From: Sphingomonadales bacterium
GTDB taxonomy: Bacteria > Pseudomonadota > Alphaproteobacteria > Sphingomonadales > Sphingomonadaceae
Direction: 5' to 3'
Length of the DNA: 7,897 nt
Assembly (NCBI GenBank): GCA_017302775.1
Contig: JAFLDC010000108.1
Coordinates: 1-7,897 of the forward strand
Shown: one piece after another, positions 1 to 6,357 of the stretch
How positions within the stretch are numbered: the stretch's first letter is position 1
How the letters are laid out: each line of letters opens with the position of its first letter
Translations under genes and position numbers: made by a program
The notes under the pieces: model-generated
The model's database searches: none
The model's input: only the letters and a program-made list of their open reading frames with translations
Told to the model about the DNA's origin: nothing

Positions 1-338
1 GCCGCCTGACCACGCGCATCCCCGCCCATCTTGAAGTTTCCGGCTTGATCCGGAGCGTTGAGGCGGCCGGAGGGTTTGCGACGGTTCTGTACAGAGGTGA
101 ACGGGAAAGCGGCACAATCCTGATTGTCCTGACCCGTGGCGGCGTAAATTCCAGGCTTTACGAACGCCTGCCAGGCAGTGATTTTGAGCGCTCCTGGCAG
201 CTCATCAAAACGCAAGATCCTGGAAATCCAACAGAATTTTCCGAATATCTGATACGGCGAAGCGGTCGCGATCCCGATCTGTGGATTGTCGAACTGGATA
301 TCGCGGATGGTGAACGGTTCATCGGATTGACAGGTTAG
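1..338 (+). CDS. DUF1491 family protein, 5' end cut by window edge
   Basis: The reading frame is open from the first bases (full codons from base 3) to TAG at 336-338, giving about 112 visible residues. The visible start reads RLTTRIPAHLEVSGLIRSVE, then EAAGGFATVL. This resembles the N-terminus I know from DUF1491 proteins of sphingomonads, so only a few residues are probably missing. Near the C-terminus, the block around RDPDLWIVELDI followed by ERFIG also fits the family, whose members are about 110 residues long. No signal peptide or membrane segment is visible, so it is probably a small cytoplasmic protein. The function of DUF1491 is not known to me and none is claimed. A TTG at 45-47 is in frame, but starting there would drop the conserved LTTRI region, so it is unlikely to be the real start. 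The next gene on the same strand begins 207 bases downstream. Confidence 0.75.
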   Translation, partial: RLTTRIPAHLEVSGLIRSVEAAGGFATVLYRGERESGTILIVLTRGGVNSRLYERLPGSDFERSWQLIKTQDPGNPTEFSEYLIRRSGRDPDLWIVELDIADGERFIGLTG

Positions 339-348
339 TCAGGTTGAC
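327..348 (+). promoter_or_regulatory. Cluster of TGAC/GTCA half-sites, possible operator or promoter element
   Basis: The end of the DUF1491 gene and the first bases after its stop hold TTGACA (327-332), GTCA (338-341) and TTGACT (344-349). GTCA and TGAC at 345-348 form a small inverted repeat with a 3-base spacer, and CAGGTT occurs twice, 9 bases apart (331 and 340). TTGACA resembles a -35 hexamer, but I see no good -10 at 16-18 bases. The site lies about 200 bases upstream of the hydrolase gene. Any role as its promoter or operator is inference. Confidence 0.2.
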
Positions 349-545
349 TTTGTTGCGCTGCACAATCAAAGGCGCACCACTTCTTAATGCGCAGGCGGCG
401 CGCGCGGGCAAATCGGCCGGCAACGCAAGCACGCAGACGGGGGGCAGCCGACAGGATTTCGGCTTCGGGGCTTAAACGGTTCACGCCGCATCTGGTTCCC
501 GACCATCCTGTGTCAGGCGCGTCCACCGCCGATAGAGACGATACT
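339..545 (+). other. Intergenic region upstream of the cell wall hydrolase gene
   Basis: This 207-base gap lies between the DUF1491 stop codon and the hydrolase start. The hydrolase frame stays open upstream from base 387, but the implied peptide is Arg-rich and resembles no leader or known N-terminus, so I treat it as untranslated. Apart from the TGAC-type sites at its left edge, I see no clear sigma-70 promoter, riboswitch or terminator. The promoter for the hydrolase is most likely somewhere here. Confidence 0.4.
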
Positions 546-1208
546 ATGAGCCGTAAGCTCCACAAGGCCTCGATGTTGTCGGTGGCCGCAATGATTGCAT
601 TCGTGATTGCCAGCGCCGGTGGTTCGGGCGCGTCGGCGCAGAACAACACCGCTGCAGCCGCAAACCAGGAACCGGTTGTCCAAACCAATTCCACGCTGAT
701 CGTTCAGCCGCTTCCCGCAGAAGCGCAGGTGCCTGTTGGTACCGCCAAAGCGGTAGCAAGCCCTGAGGTTCTGCCTGCCCCGTCGCCGATCAAGGCAAGT
801 TCACTGGCGGCGATGGTCGCCAGTCAGCCCCAACCGGCCGAGCTTTCGCGCGAACTGCACTGCCTGGCAGGTGCGGTTTATTTTGAAGCCAAGAGCGAGT
901 CGCTGCCGGGTCAGCTGGCTGTCGGGCGCGTGATCGTGGCCCGTTCCAAGTCGGGCCGCTTCCCCAATTCATATTGCGGTGTGGTATTCCAGCCGTCGCA
1001 GTTTTCGTTCGTTCGCGGTCGTTCGATGCCCGCCATTCCCCGTGCCTCGAAGCAGTGGAAGAATGCCGTCGCCATTGCCCAGATCGCCCACAGCAACTCT
1101 TGGGCGAGTCCGGTGGAAGGCGCGCTGTTTTTCCACGCATCCTATGTCAGCCCGGGCTGGAAGCTGCGCCGGGTTGGGCGGATCGATAACCACGTTTTCT
1201 ATCGCTGA
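546..1208 (+). CDS. Secreted SleB-family cell wall hydrolase
   Basis: This 220-residue protein belongs to the SleB/CwlJ-type Hydrolase_2 family, whose members cleave the glycan backbone of peptidoglycan. The ATG at 546 is chosen because it starts a clear export signal: a basic start (MSRKLHK), a hydrophobic core at about residues 9-24 and a likely cut after ASA at residue 31. Residues 32-100 form a low-complexity Ala/Pro/Val/Gln linker with no domain I recognise. The catalytic domain runs from about 102 to the end. It shows LHCLAGAVYFEA with the expected catalytic Glu at 114, GQLAVGRVIVAR at 122-133, a second Cys at 144 (possible partner of Cys106), QFSF at 152-155 and a late FFHASYVSPGW block. 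Upstream there is only a weak purine-rich stretch (GAGACGA). It likely acts in the periplasm on the cell wall. Despite the SleB name there is no reason to infer sporulation. A strong terminator follows. Confidence 0.88.
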   Translation: MSRKLHKASMLSVAAMIAFVIASAGGSGASAQNNTAAAANQEPVVQTNSTLIVQPLPAEAQVPVGTAKAVASPEVLPAPSPIKASSLAAMVASQPQPAELSRELHCLAGAVYFEAKSESLPGQLAVGRVIVARSKSGRFPNSYCGVVFQPSQFSFVRGRSMPAIPRASKQWKNAVAIAQIAHSNSWASPVEGALFFHASYVSPGWKLRRVGRIDNHVFYR

Positions 1209-1231
1209 GTACAATCAGACAGGCATTTGCG

Positions 1232-1264
1232 CGCCCTCTTCTCCCGCGGGGAAGAGGGCGTTTT
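1232..1264 (+). terminator. Intrinsic terminator after the cell wall hydrolase gene
   Basis: A perfect 10-bp inverted repeat, CGCCCTCTTC (1232-1241) and GAAGAGGGCG (1251-1260), encloses a 9-base loop and is followed directly by TTTT (1261-1264). It starts 24 bases after the hydrolase stop codon. Read on the minus strand, the same hairpin lies just past the xth stop and may also slow that transcript, but no T-run follows it there. It therefore looks mainly plus-strand. Confidence 0.85.
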
Positions 1265-1268
1265 AATG

Positions 1269-2045
1269 TTAGACCGGCTTGACCTCCAGCCACACCGGGG
1301 CATGGTCGCTCGCCTTTTCACGGCCGCGATGATCTTTGTCGACACCGCAGGCGACCAGCCGGTCAGCCAATTCGGGTGAAAGCAGGGCATGATCGATGCG
1401 AAAGCCGTGATCGCGTTGCCAGGCGCCGGCCTGATAGTCCCAAAAGGTCCAGATCCCGCCCTGCGGATTATGCGTGCCCAGCGCATCGGTCCAGCCGTCA
1501 CCCAACAGGCGGAACCAGGCATCGCGCGACTCAGGCTGCATCAGCGCATCAAGCGCCATCGCCTTGGGTGACCAGACGTCGGCGTCGTGCGGGATGACGT
1601 TATAGTCCCCCAGCACCACCGCAGGAACTTCCTCTGCCATGATGGCGGCCATCCGCTCGCGCAGACGCTGCATCCAGCGCAGTTTATAGTCAAATTTGGG
1701 TCCGGGCTGCGGGTTGCCGTTGGGCAGATAGATGCAGGCGATCCGTGTGCCAAAAATTTCTGCCTCAAGATAACGGGAATGGTCATCCTCCGGCTCGCCC
1801 GGCAGCCCGCGCATCACCTCTGTCGGCATGGCTCCGTCCGCAAGGATCGCCACGCCGTTGAAACCCTTTTGCCCGTGCCACACCGCTTGATAGCCCAGCT
1901 TTTCAAACGCGTTGGCCGGAAAGCCTTCATCCTGGGTCTTGATTTCCTGCAGGCAGGCCACCGCCGGCCGGGTTTCCTCCAGCCATTCCAGCAGCCGGGG
2001 CAGGCGGGCCTTGATCCCGTTGACGTTGAAAGTGGCGATCCGCAT
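1269..2045 (-). CDS. xth: Exodeoxyribonuclease III (AP endonuclease)
   Basis: This 258-residue protein is an ExoIII-type enzyme of the endonuclease/exonuclease/phosphatase fold. The family nicks DNA 5' of abasic sites and degrades one strand 3' to 5' in base excision repair, using a divalent metal. All the expected active-site motifs are visible: FNVNG with Asn7, LQEIKTQ with Glu34, YLPNGNP with Tyr106, LGDYNVIP with Asp147 and Asn149, RIDH with Asp218, and the terminal SDHAPV with Asp247 and His248. Length is normal for the family, and there is no signal peptide, as expected for a cytoplasmic repair enzyme. The start ATG shares one base with the stop of erpA (TGATG). I see no Shine-Dalgarno of its own, so translation is probably coupled to erpA. 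The gene ends with TAA at 1269-1271, facing the hydrolase gene across a shared hairpin. Confidence 0.95.
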   Translation of the reverse strand: MRIATFNVNGIKARLPRLLEWLEETRPAVACLQEIKTQDEGFPANAFEKLGYQAVWHGQKGFNGVAILADGAMPTEVMRGLPGEPEDDHSRYLEAEIFGTRIACIYLPNGNPQPGPKFDYKLRWMQRLRERMAAIMAEEVPAVVLGDYNVIPHDADVWSPKAMALDALMQPESRDAWFRLLGDGWTDALGTHNPQGGIWTFWDYQAGAWQRDHGFRIDHALLSPELADRLVACGVDKDHRGREKASDHAPVWLEVKPV

Positions 2046-2377
2046 CAGACAGCGAACGACGAGCCGCAGCCGCAGCCCGCACTGGCGTTGGGGTTGGTCA
2101 CCTTGAACGCGGCCCCACCCAGCGATTCGACGTAATCAACCTCGCTGCCCACGACCAGATCAAGGCTGACCGGATCGACCACCAGCGACACGCCATCGCG
2201 CTCGATTACCAGGTCATCCCCTTCCGCCGCATCAGCCAGGCCAAACTTGTACTGAAAGCCCGAGCAGCCACCACCTTCGACCGAGAGGCGCAAGATCGCA
2301 GGTTTGCCCTGGCGTGCTGCGATGGCAGCAACACGCGCGGCCGCACTGGGGCTAAGGGTCATGCTCGGGATATCCAT
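2045..2377 (-). CDS. erpA: A-type iron-sulfur carrier, ErpA-like
   Basis: This 110-residue protein is of the HesB/IscA/ErpA family. These small cytoplasmic proteins hold a transient Fe-S cluster and pass it to target enzymes. The three ligand cysteines are present: Cys38 in [11 protein letters not shown], and Cys102 and Cys104 in the C-terminal GCGCGSSF motif. Telling ErpA from IscA or SufA by sequence alone is uncertain. The name is favoured because there are no isc or suf genes beside it and because sphingomonad homologues usually carry it. The start is ambiguous: ATG at 2377 (MDIPSM) and the in-frame ATG at 2362 (MTLSPSAA) are both possible, and neither has a clear ribosome binding site. 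The first is used here. It lies 39 bases after the CBS-domain gene, and its stop overlaps the xth start by one base. Confidence 0.85.
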   Translation of the reverse strand: MDIPSMTLSPSAAARVAAIAARQGKPAILRLSVEGGGCSGFQYKFGLADAAEGDDLVIERDGVSLVVDPVSLDLVVGSEVDYVESLGGAAFKVTNPNASAGCGCGSSFAV

Positions 2378-2416
2378 GGCACCGATGTAAGGCGTGCCGG
2401 CATCCGGGGCAAGGAA

Positions 2417-2845
2417 TCACGCGCTCTGAATGTAGCTGCGCATGGCTTCTGCTTCGGACACGATCCGGTCGATCCGGTATTTGACGAGATCGCCGATCGA
2501 TACGAACCCGGTAACGACCTCTCCTTCGACCACCGGCAGATGGCGAATGCGCCGCCGTGTCATCTGGCCCAGGGCGTCAAGCACGTCCGTGCGCGGGTCC
2601 ACTGTAATCGGCGGGGATGTCATCACTTCACCCACGGTTTTGTCCAGCATTGCCGGGCCGTGCGCGGCCAGCTGGTAAACCACATCGCGTTCGGAAAAGA
2701 TCCCGGCGATCTTGCCGTCGGCGAAGACTGGCAGGGCGCCGATCCGCCGTTCAGCCAGAATTTTCACAGCCTCAGCCACGCTCGTCCGGGTATCGCAGCT
2801 GATGATGTCGCTGCTGTGCCCCTCGATCAGTCGCGCAATTGTCAT
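2417..2845 (-). CDS. Protein with two CBS domains
   Basis: This 142-residue protein is almost wholly a tandem CBS pair (Bateman module). CBS1 covers about residues 8-62, with the motif GIFSERD at 48-54. CBS2 covers about 72-127, with EVMTSPPITV at its start and GFVSIGD at 113-119. A short C-terminal helix (about 128-142) follows. Such modules usually bind adenine nucleotides such as AMP, ATP or SAM and act as regulators. No catalytic domain is fused, so the partner is unknown. The start at 2845 is well supported by a strong GGGAGAG Shine-Dalgarno five bases upstream. The frame stays open to 2965, but that extension would overlap the ferredoxin gene and looks non-coding. The gene sits 61 bases after the ferredoxin gene and 39 bases before erpA. 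A link to Fe-S metabolism is only suggested by position. Confidence 0.85.
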   Translation of the reverse strand: MTIARLIEGHSSDIISCDTRTSVAEAVKILAERRIGALPVFADGKIAGIFSERDVVYQLAAHGPAMLDKTVGEVMTSPPITVDPRTDVLDALGQMTRRRIRHLPVVEGEVVTGFVSIGDLVKYRIDRIVSEAEAMRSYIQSA

Positions 2846-2847
2846 GG

Positions 2848-2862
2848 CAACTCTCCCGATCT
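2848..2862 (-). promoter_or_regulatory. Strong ribosome binding site for the CBS-domain gene
   Basis: On the minus strand the sequence GGGAGAG lies five bases before the ATG that ends at 2845. It is the best Shine-Dalgarno in the window, and it decides the start of the CBS-domain gene against the longer open frame reaching 2965. Confidence 0.7.
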
Positions 2863-2906
2863 GCTTCCGATCCGGAATGATGACACGAAGTGAGGCGCTT
2901 GGCGAG

Positions 2907-3287
2907 TCAGGTCGGTCCACGATCAGCCGGATGAAGGCGATACTCCGCAACCGGTTCCCCGCCAATCAGGTGCTCCTGGATGATCCGTTCCAGCACCGCT
3001 TCGGTGGCGGAATGGTACCAGACGCCTTCGGGATAGACCACCGCGATCGGGCCGGCAGCACAGATCCTCAGGCAATCGGCCTTGGTCCGGGCGATCCCGC
3101 CGTCACGGTCAAGCTTCAATTCCTTGAGTCGTTTCTTGAGGTACTTCCATGCCGGCGTGCCGACCGCGCGCGCGCAGCATTCGCCTTTTTCGGCTTCGGC
3201 GCAGAGGAAGATGTGCCGCCGGATCGCTGTTCCGCCGTTCAGCGCCAGCGCGGCCCGTGCCCGGTCCAGATCCGCCGCGCTGCTCAT
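2907..3287 (-). CDS. Thioredoxin-like [2Fe-2S] ferredoxin
   Basis: This 126-residue protein is of the thioredoxin-fold [2Fe-2S] ferredoxin group (related to Shethna-type ferredoxins and the NuoE C-terminal domain). Visible landmarks are HIFLCAE with Cys29, a Cys37-Cys38 pair, then [19 protein letters not shown] with Cys72 and Cys76, followed by PEGVWY. Expected cluster ligands are Cys29, one of Cys37/38, Cys72 and Cys76. The product is likely a soluble cytoplasmic electron carrier or Fe-S protein with an unknown partner. The ATG at 3287 is preferred: it forms an ATGA overlap with the thioesterase stop and has GGAG nine bases upstream. A GTG five codons earlier (3302) is the alternative. Its position upstream of erpA may be meaningful, since ErpA-type carriers mature Fe-S proteins, but this is inference. 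Confidence 0.85.
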   Translation of the reverse strand: MSSAADLDRARAALALNGGTAIRRHIFLCAEAEKGECCARAVGTPAWKYLKKRLKELKLDRDGGIARTKADCLRICAAGPIAVVYPEGVWYHSATEAVLERIIQEHLIGGEPVAEYRLHPADRGPT

Positions 3288-3715
3288 GGCTTCAGGCTCC
3301 ACTGCGCCAACACCGGGCGATAATCGTCGGCGATTGCGACGGGCCGGTCGTCAGCGATCGCGACCAGGGCCGACCGGGCAAAAGCCACCGGTTGATCGTT
3401 TTGCGCCAGCAGCTGGACCACGGTCCAGCTGGAGTTGCCGACCCGTTCAACCGCACAGTGAACACAAACCGAATCTGGAAAATGACCCTGCGCAAGATAT
3501 TCCATCGCCACGCTGGCAACCATGGCCCGGCGCTCTCCGATCCTGACCGCTGATCCCATCGCCAGATTGAAGCGCACCCGTGCGTCTTCCATCATCGCCG
3601 CCAGGGCCACGTTGTTGAGGTGCTGATTGGGATCGATATCGGCAAACCGGGTGGTGATGGTATGGGTGAAGGGATAGCGCGCGGCATCAAGCAGCGCCGG
3701 ATCGGGCCGCGCCAT
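3284..3715 (-). CDS. Hotdog-fold acyl-CoA thioesterase (4HBT family)
   Basis: This 143-residue protein is of the 4-hydroxybenzoyl-CoA thioesterase (YbgC/FadM-like) hotdog family, which hydrolyses acyl-CoA thioesters to free acid and CoA. The signature lies at about residues 22-37: [16 protein letters not shown], with the expected catalytic Asp in the ADIDP segment and the conserved H-x-N-N. The long central helix follows ([17 protein letters not shown]). The rest fits the alternating strands of the fold, such as [20 protein letters not shown]. Length is typical, and no signal peptide is seen, so it is cytoplasmic. Its substrate cannot be read from the sequence. The ATG shares one base with the stop of the S9 peptidase gene (TAATG), and its own stop overlaps the ferredoxin start (ATGA). 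Translational coupling on both sides is likely. Confidence 0.85.
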   Translation of the reverse strand: MARPDPALLDAARYPFTHTITTRFADIDPNQHLNNVALAAMMEDARVRFNLAMGSAVRIGERRAMVASVAMEYLAQGHFPDSVCVHCAVERVGNSSWTVVQLLAQNDQPVAFARSALVAIADDRPVAIADDYRPVLAQWSLKP

Positions 3716-5823
3716 TACTTCGCCGGCTGCTTCAGCCAGCGATCAAGCCAGGCGAAGACCGTCTGGTGCCATTGCAGCGAATTCTTCGCTTTCAGCACCC
3801 AGTGGTTCTCATCCGGGAAGACCAGCAGTTCGGCAGGTACGCCCTTGCGCTGCAACGCGGTGAACGCGCCCAGCCCCTGGCTGTACGGGATGCGATAGTC
3901 CTTCTCTCCCAGCACCACCAGCATCGGGGTTTTCCAAGTGCTGACGTGATTCGCAGGGTTCCACTTTTCATAGGCGTCCGGCGCTTCGTGATAGGGCTTT
4001 CCGCCGTGTTCCCACTCGTCAAACCACAGTTCTTCGGTGGAATAGGCCATGGCCCGGGCATCGAACACACCGTTGTGGTTGACCAGGCACTGGAACCGAT
4101 CAGGCCACTGCCCCTCGATCCAGTTCATCATGTAGCCGCCGTAAGAGGCACCCAGTGCGCAAGTGCGCGTACCATCGAGCAGCGGCCGCCCGGTCAATGC
4201 GGCATCCAGCCCCAGCTTCAGATCGGTCAGCGGCTTGCCGCCCCAGTCCTGATTGATCGAATCGGTGAAGGCCTGGCCGTATCCGGTCGATCCGTGGAAA
4301 TCGACCGAGACCACTGCGTAGCCTTGCGAGGCAAAGATCCGTGGGTTCCACCGGAATGACCAGGCATCGCCGAACGAACCCTGCGGTCCGCCATGGACAA
4401 ACAGCAGTACTGGCAGTTTGCCGGTAGCGTTCGCGGGGGTATGGATCTGGCCCCAAACCGTCTCGCCGTTCGCGCCCTTGAAACTGAACCGCTCCGATTT
4501 GACCGGAACCAGTGCCGCCAGCTGAGCCGTGTTGGCCATGGTCAGCTGGCGGGGGCTTTTGCCCGGCGGGGCCAACCAGACCTCGGCAGGGCCAGCAACG
4601 CCATCGCGGGTATAGAGAATCGCGCCGTCCGGCAGCGGCGTGACGTTGGCGATATGGCCCTCGGCCTGGCCTTTGGGCGCCAGTTTGAGTCGTGAGACCG
4701 CGCCATTGCTGAGCTCAACCCGGAAGGCCGGCGTGTCGAGCATATCCTCGGCCGTGACGATCAATGCCTTTGAATCCGCCGTCCACGCCATTGAACTGAC
4801 CGAACGATCCCACTTGCCGGTCAGAACCCGTTTGTCGTGGGTCTTGAGGTCCATGACGTGGATTACCAGCCGGTCAGCCTCGTATCCGGGGCGTTCCATG
4901 GAAACCCACGCCAACCATTTCCCGTCGGGGGACGGGCTGGGCATGGTATCGGTGCCGAGGTTGGCCTTGGTTGGGCTGTGCGGGGCCTTGCCATCAAGCG
5001 GGGAATGCCAAACGTCGAGGTTGGTCGAGAGCGGTTCCCTGGCGTCGGACTGGCGGGCGGTGAAAAATACGCTGTCCGAATCGGCGGCCCAGGCAAGTTC
5101 TTCACCGCCGCCCATCGGTTTGGAAGGGGTATCCCCGGTCAGCGTTCCCGGCGGGCCATCAAGCGACACCGCGGCGGCGCCAACCTTGCCGTCGTCGCCC
5201 AGCTCAAGCGCAAAGCCGCGGCTGTAATTGCCTGGCGTTTCCCAGCTGTCCCAGTGACGGACAAAGCCGGTGCCATCTTTGTAATGGCGACCGCTGCCGG
5301 GGCCGGGCTGACTGGTATCGCCGCTGGCTTCGCAGCCAAGGGTCGGGCAGTCGCGTGCAACATCGCCCCAGACCAGGATCCGCTTGCCATTGGGCGATAG
5401 CTTGAATCCGGCAACATCGGCCTTGAAGTCGCTCGCTTGCACAGGCGCTGCGCCGGGAACAGTCAGGTCGACAAACCAGACCTGGTCCTTTCCGCTTTTG
5501 TCGGAGATGAAATAGAGCCGCTTGCCATCAGGGCTGAAGGCCGGGCTGTTTTCGCCCGCACCGGCCAGGTCTGCGATCCGCTCAGGGGTGCCGCCCTTGG
5601 CTGGCACGCGCCACAGCCCGGTGCTGCGCTTGTAGTCAGACGGATTGGTGTCGGTCTGCTGATAGACGACCGTCTGCCCATCGGGCGAGGCAACCGGCGA
5701 ACCGACCCGTTTGAGCGTGACCAGATCCTGCGGAGTCATGGCCCGGGTGGCTTCCTGCGCCAGGGCCGGCGTGGCGGACAGGACAAAAACGAGCGCGCTC
5801 AGCGCGAGTGTCGAATGCTTCAT
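3715..5823 (-). CDS. Secreted S9-family prolyl oligopeptidase-type serine peptidase
   Basis: This 702-residue protein is probably a periplasmic peptidase of family S9 (dipeptidyl-peptidase/acylaminoacyl-peptidase type). Residues 1-22 form a signal peptide (MKHSTLALSALVFVLSATPALA, cut before QEA). Residues 30 to about 440 are a beta-propeller with repeated SPDG/SPNG-type turns (ASPDG near 45-49, FSPDG near 96-100, LSPNG near 142-146, PSPDGKW later). The alpha/beta hydrolase domain covers about 455-702: FVHGGPQGS with the oxyanion HGG near 477, GASYGG with nucleophile Ser560, GEKDYRIP with Asp642, and PDENHW with His674. The triad looks intact, so it should be active. Cys159 and Cys164 (DCPTLGC) could form a disulfide in the periplasm. 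Substrate specificity (dipeptidyl or acylaminoacyl) cannot be told. The gene begins 33 bases after the PopZ-like gene without a clear ribosome binding site, and its stop overlaps the thioesterase start. Confidence 0.92.
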   Translation of the reverse strand: MKHSTLALSALVFVLSATPALAQEATRAMTPQDLVTLKRVGSPVASPDGQTVVYQQTDTNPSDYKRSTGLWRVPAKGGTPERIADLAGAGENSPAFSPDGKRLYFISDKSGKDQVWFVDLTVPGAAPVQASDFKADVAGFKLSPNGKRILVWGDVARDCPTLGCEASGDTSQPGPGSGRHYKDGTGFVRHWDSWETPGNYSRGFALELGDDGKVGAAAVSLDGPPGTLTGDTPSKPMGGGEELAWAADSDSVFFTARQSDAREPLSTNLDVWHSPLDGKAPHSPTKANLGTDTMPSPSPDGKWLAWVSMERPGYEADRLVIHVMDLKTHDKRVLTGKWDRSVSSMAWTADSKALIVTAEDMLDTPAFRVELSNGAVSRLKLAPKGQAEGHIANVTPLPDGAILYTRDGVAGPAEVWLAPPGKSPRQLTMANTAQLAALVPVKSERFSFKGANGETVWGQIHTPANATGKLPVLLFVHGGPQGSFGDAWSFRWNPRIFASQGYAVVSVDFHGSTGYGQAFTDSINQDWGGKPLTDLKLGLDAALTGRPLLDGTRTCALGASYGGYMMNWIEGQWPDRFQCLVNHNGVFDARAMAYSTEELWFDEWEHGGKPYHEAPDAYEKWNPANHVSTWKTPMLVVLGEKDYRIPYSQGLGAFTALQRKGVPAELLVFPDENHWVLKAKNSLQWHQTVFAWLDRWLKQPAK

Positions 5824-5856
5824 GCACCGATGATTAGCGCGCGCTCAGCGCTGGGC

Positions 5857-6312
5857 CTAGCCCTTCTTGCCGACGATCCGCGCGATTTCGGCGGCTACCA
5901 TACGTTCCACCAGGGGCGGCAGGTTCTTGTCGAGCCATTCGGCCAGGGCCGGACGCAGCAGTTCGCGGGTCAGATCCTCAAGCGAGGTTTCGCCTGAGCG
6001 GACAATCTGCGGCTGGGCGCGCGGCTCGGCCATGACGGCCAGGGCGGCGAGTGATTCGCTGATCGAGCTCACGGTGCCGCTGGTCAGCAGCGGGGCTTCA
6101 TCGCCGGTTGCCGTCGCATCGGCTTCAACCACTTCGTCCAGCGTGCCAAGGTCGAGCACGTCGTCATCCTGAACGTCGGCCTTCGCAGACGGCTGAGGCT
6201 GCTGCTGCAGTTCACGGCGCGGCTCGGTTCCAGCCGAACGGCTGTCACGCGCGATCACCTTCTTGATCGAATCGAGGATCTCCTCGACCGAGGGTTCATT
6301 AGCCTGGCGCAT
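5857..6312 (-). CDS. popZ: PopZ-like polar organizing protein (DUF2497)
   Basis: This 151-residue protein has the layout of Caulobacter PopZ, which assembles at cell poles and tethers the chromosome origin through ParB as well as other polar proteins. An N-terminal helix, EPSVEEILDSIKKVIARD (6-23), matches the partner-binding helix of PopZ. A middle stretch (about 24-80) is disordered, Gln/Pro-rich at 35-41 and acidic at 46-72. A short helix follows at about 82-96. The C-terminal block (about 110-147) contains LEDLTRELLRPALAEWLDKN and matches the PopZ oligomerisation region. Start: ATG at 6312 has GGAG eight bases upstream, whereas an in-frame GTG at 6336 would add eight poorly conserved residues. 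It follows tolC by 36 bases. Automated annotation may call it only DUF2497. A polar role here is inferred from the family. Confidence 0.85.
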   Translation of the reverse strand: MRQANEPSVEEILDSIKKVIARDSRSAGTEPRRELQQQPQPSAKADVQDDDVLDLGTLDEVVEADATATGDEAPLLTSGTVSSISESLAALAVMAEPRAQPQIVRSGETSLEDLTRELLRPALAEWLDKNLPPLVERMVAAEIARIVGKKG

Positions 6313-6340
6313 CGCCCCAACTCCACGCCGTCCCACGTCG

Positions 6341-6357
6341 GGACAGAATCACTGTCC
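6341..6357 (-). repeat. Inverted repeat across the tolC stop codon, holding a GAATC site
   Basis: GGACAG (6341-6346) and CTGTCC (6352-6357) form a perfect 6-bp inverted repeat with a 5-base loop that contains the tolC stop codon (6349-6351). GAATC at 6346-6350 is a GANTC site, the target of the CcrM methylase found in many alphaproteobacteria. No T-run follows on the minus strand, so it is not a classical terminator. It lies about 30 bases before the PopZ-like start. Any regulatory role is speculative, and GANTC also occurs elsewhere in the window by chance. Confidence 0.3.

Noticed and set aside
387..545. N-terminal extension of the cell wall hydrolase by 53 codons
   Set aside because: The extra part is Arg-rich and would bury the clear signal peptide that starts at 546.
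1587..2135. 182-codon plus-strand open frame opposite xth and erpA
   Set aside because: It is antisense to xth, which has all its catalytic motifs, and to erpA with its three cluster cysteines. Its own translation shows no recognisable domain.
2378..2398. GGCAC/GTGCC inverted repeat just upstream of erpA, as a possible regulatory hairpin or Fe-S regulator site
   Set aside because: The stem is 5 bp and I cannot match it to any known operator consensus. It may be chance.
2846..2965. N-terminal extension of the CBS-domain protein by 40 codons
   Set aside because: It would overlap the ferredoxin gene, and the strong GGGAGAG site sits directly before the ATG at 2845.
3766..5400. Several long plus-strand open frames (3766-4359, 4640-5227, 4837-5400) opposite the S9 peptidase gene
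   Set aside because: They lie antisense to a complete gene with an intact catalytic triad. Their translations are low-complexity Arg/Pro/Ala-rich sequence with no motif I recognise, as expected in GC-rich DNA.
5836..5852. AGCGC/GCGCT inverted repeat between the PopZ-like and S9 peptidase genes
   Set aside because: The stem is only 5 bp within GC-alternating sequence and no T-run follows, so it is not convincing as a terminator.
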